From: Prevotella sp.
GTDB lineage: Bacteria; Bacteroidota; Bacteroidia; Bacteroidales; Bacteroidaceae
Assembly: GCA_024681875.1 (NCBI GenBank)
Contig: JAILAA010000058.1
Location: 1-8,469, forward strand
Reading direction: 5' to 3'
DNA length: 8,469 bases
Made by a program: the position numbers and the translations under genes. The notes under the pieces were generated by a model. It worked only from the letters and a program-made list of their open reading frames with translations. It ran no database searches and was not told the origin of the DNA. This document shows, piece by piece, positions 7,441 through 8,469 of this stretch (within the stretch, counting starts at the first letter, position 1; each line of letters opens with the position of its first letter).

Positions 7441-7504
7441 TGCACAAAGGCAGGTCATTTGTGCAAAAAACGATGGTTTTTGTGCCATAAATTTGGCTGT
7501 GTGC
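7441..7504. repeat. Cluster of TTTGTGC-type repeats upstream of etfB
   Basis: TGCACAAA (7441-7448) and TTTGTGCA (7458-7465) form a perfect 8-base inverted repeat with a 9-base spacer. TGTGC recurs in direct orientation at 7460-7464, 7481-7485 and 7500-7504, that is, 21 and 19 bases apart or about two helical turns, each followed by an A-rich stretch. The last copy lies between the -33 and -7 boxes of the etfB promoter. Such phasing suits a regulator binding along one face of the DNA. No known regulator site is recognised. Confidence 0.45.
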
Positions 7505-7523
7505 GCAAAAAGTAGTAATTTTG
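7492..7523 (+). promoter_or_regulatory. Bacteroidota-type promoter for etfB
   Basis: TTTG (7492-7495) is followed after exactly 20 bases by TAATTTTG (7516-7523), matching the -33 and -7 consensus of the phylum. Transcription should start near 7529, giving a leader of just under 50 bases before the ATG at 7577. The spacing equals that of the divergent M60 promoter, which supports both calls. Confidence 0.78.
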
Positions 7524-7576
7524 CAGCCGCTTTTGCGTTTTCAGACAGAATAACAGAATAACATATTTTATTATTT

Positions 7577-8449
7577 ATGGCTTTAAAAATTGTTGTACTG
7601 GCCAAACAAGTGCCAGACACCCGAAACGTGGGCAAGGACGCCATGACCGCTGAAGGTACTGTGAATCGTGCCGCCCTTCCCGCCATCTTCAACCCCGAAG
7701 ACTTGAACGCCCTGGAGCAGGCCCTTCGCCTGAAAGAACAGAATCCGGGCTCTACTGTAGGAATCCTCACGATGGGTCCCCCGCGTGCAGGTGAGATTAT
7801 CCGTCAGGGACTTTATCGCGGCGCCGATACTGGTTGGTTGCTGACCGACCGTCTGTTTGCTGGTGCTGATACTCTCGCAACCTCTTACGCCCTTGCTACC
7901 GCTATCAAGAAGATTGGCGACGTGGACATCGTGATTGGTGGCCGTCAGGCTATCGATGGCGATACCGCTCAGGTGGGTCCTCAGGTGGCTCAGAAGCTGG
8001 GCCTCAACCAGGTGACTTACGCCGAGGAAGTGCTCAGCGTGAAGGATGGCAAGGCTACTATCAAGCGTGTCATCGACGGTGGCGTGGAGACTGTAGAGGC
8101 TCCGCTGCCCGTAGTGATCACCGTGAACGGAAGCGCTGCTCCCTGCCGTCCGCAGAACGCCAAGCTGGTGATGAAGTACAAGCGCGCCACCTGCCCCATG
8201 GAAAGACCCGCAGAAGGTACGGCCTATGACAACCTCTATGAGGAGCGTCCTTATCTGACACTGAACCAGTGGAGCGTGGCCGATGTCAACGGCGATGTGC
8301 AGCAGTGCGGTCTTTCTGGCTCTCCCACCAAGGTGAAGGCCATCAAGAACATCGTGTTCCAGGCTAAGGAGTCGAAGACTTTGACGGCTTCTGATGCTGA
8401 TGTTGAGGGATTGATCAAAGAATTGTTGGAAGAAAAGATTATTGGTTAA
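7577..8449 (+). CDS. etfB: Electron transfer flavoprotein, beta subunit
   Basis: A 290-residue cytoplasmic protein of the EtfB/FixA family, without signal peptide or membrane segment. It begins with a Rossmann-like strand, IVVLAKQVPD (5-14), typical of the family. The strongest mark is GRQAIDGDTAQVGP (122-135), the nucleotide-binding loop that holds AMP or, in bifurcating forms, a second FAD. A conserved CGLSGSPTKV lies near the C-terminus (244-253). With EtfA it forms a heterodimer that passes electrons between acyl-CoA dehydrogenases or similar enzymes and another redox partner. Whether this one bifurcates electrons cannot be settled from this subunit by eye. At 290 residues it is somewhat longer than the roughly 250-260 of classical EtfB. 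Seven bases separate its stop from the next start, so an etfBA operon is likely. Confidence 0.95.
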   Translation: MALKIVVLAKQVPDTRNVGKDAMTAEGTVNRAALPAIFNPEDLNALEQALRLKEQNPGSTVGILTMGPPRAGEIIRQGLYRGADTGWLLTDRLFAGADTLATSYALATAIKKIGDVDIVIGGRQAIDGDTAQVGPQVAQKLGLNQVTYAEEVLSVKDGKATIKRVIDGGVETVEAPLPVVITVNGSAAPCRPQNAKLVMKYKRATCPMERPAEGTAYDNLYEERPYLTLNQWSVADVNGDVQQCGLSGSPTKVKAIKNIVFQAKESKTLTASDADVEGLIKELLEEKIIG

Positions 8450-8456
8450 TTGAGAT

Positions 8457-8469
8457 ATGAATAATGTAT
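8457..8469 (+). CDS. etfA: Start of next gene, probable etfA (cut by window end)
   Basis: An ATG at 8457, 7 bases after the etfB stop, opens a frame reading Met-Asn-Asn-Val to the end of the window. EtfB genes are usually followed directly by the alpha-subunit gene, so etfA is the likely identity. Only four codons are visible, so this rests on position rather than on sequence similarity. Confidence 0.55.

Larger units (their letters stand above)
7292..7576. other. Divergent intergenic region between M60 unit and etfB
   Basis: A 285-base A+T-rich stretch separates the two divergent start codons and contains no convincing gene. It holds the two promoters, an A/T tract and two families of short repeats listed separately. 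Frames open across it, in either direction, do not look like protein-coding sequence. Confidence 0.8.

Noticed and set aside
7488..7495. TAAATTTG as a second -7 box for etfB
   Set aside because: It fits TAnnTTTG, but no TTTG lies 19-21 bases upstream; its TTTG serves better as the -33 box of the promoter at 7492-7523.
7354..7770. Open frame on the minus strand covering the intergenic region and the start of etfB
   Set aside because: It runs antisense to conserved EtfB sequence and across two promoters; its translation shows no protein family character.

Overview
The window looks like a chromosomal segment of a gut- or rumen-type member of the Bacteroidota, most likely Prevotella or a close relative. 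Three things point there. The two intergenic promoters fit the Bacteroidota consensus (TTTG, 20 bp, TAnnTTTG), and no Shine-Dalgarno sequences stand out. Two large secreted proteins end in a Gly-(Ile/Val)-Tyr-Ile-(Ile/Val)-Asn-Gly-Lys-Lys-Val tail like the short type IX-style C-terminal tails common in Prevotella. The proteins themselves are of types common in that group. The genus is inferred from these features, not from a marker gene.

Layout, left to right. Bases 1-891 (+) hold the 3' part of a YfhO-family multi-pass membrane protein. Its stop codon overlaps the start of a GH5 lipoprotein, probably an endo-beta-1,4-mannanase (888-2234, +). The signal-peptide coding region of this gene contains a palindromic GC-rich repeat in frame. 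A strong hairpin at 2241-2280, with an A run on one side and a T run on the other, ends transcription from both directions.

On the minus strand, a two-gene unit reads leftwards from a well-formed promoter at 7316-7347. The first gene (4286-7291) encodes a 1001-residue secreted M60/enhancin-type zinc metalloprotease with an intact HEIGH...E site, two N-terminal ricin-like (beta-trefoil) segments and a C-terminal sorting-type tail. Fifty bases further on, the second gene (2325-4235) encodes a 636-residue secreted protein without a recognised enzyme domain. It is built from two related beta-sandwich modules, a helical linker, a lectin-like middle domain and the same kind of tail. A plausible reading is that both products go to the cell surface or outside, the protease cutting host or dietary glycoproteins such as mucin and the partner binding glycan or protein.

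Bases 7292-7576 are an A+T-rich divergent promoter region packed with short direct and inverted repeats. From there etfB (7577-8449, +) is transcribed, followed after 7 bases by the first codons of the next gene (MNNV), probably etfA. This pair would make an electron-transfer flavoprotein and has no evident functional link to the protease unit.

No RNA genes, CRISPR arrays, integrases or insertion sequences were seen. The most original material is the M60 protease/partner pair, the internal architecture of the partner, the repeat inside the mannanase signal peptide, and the repeat-rich divergent promoter region.
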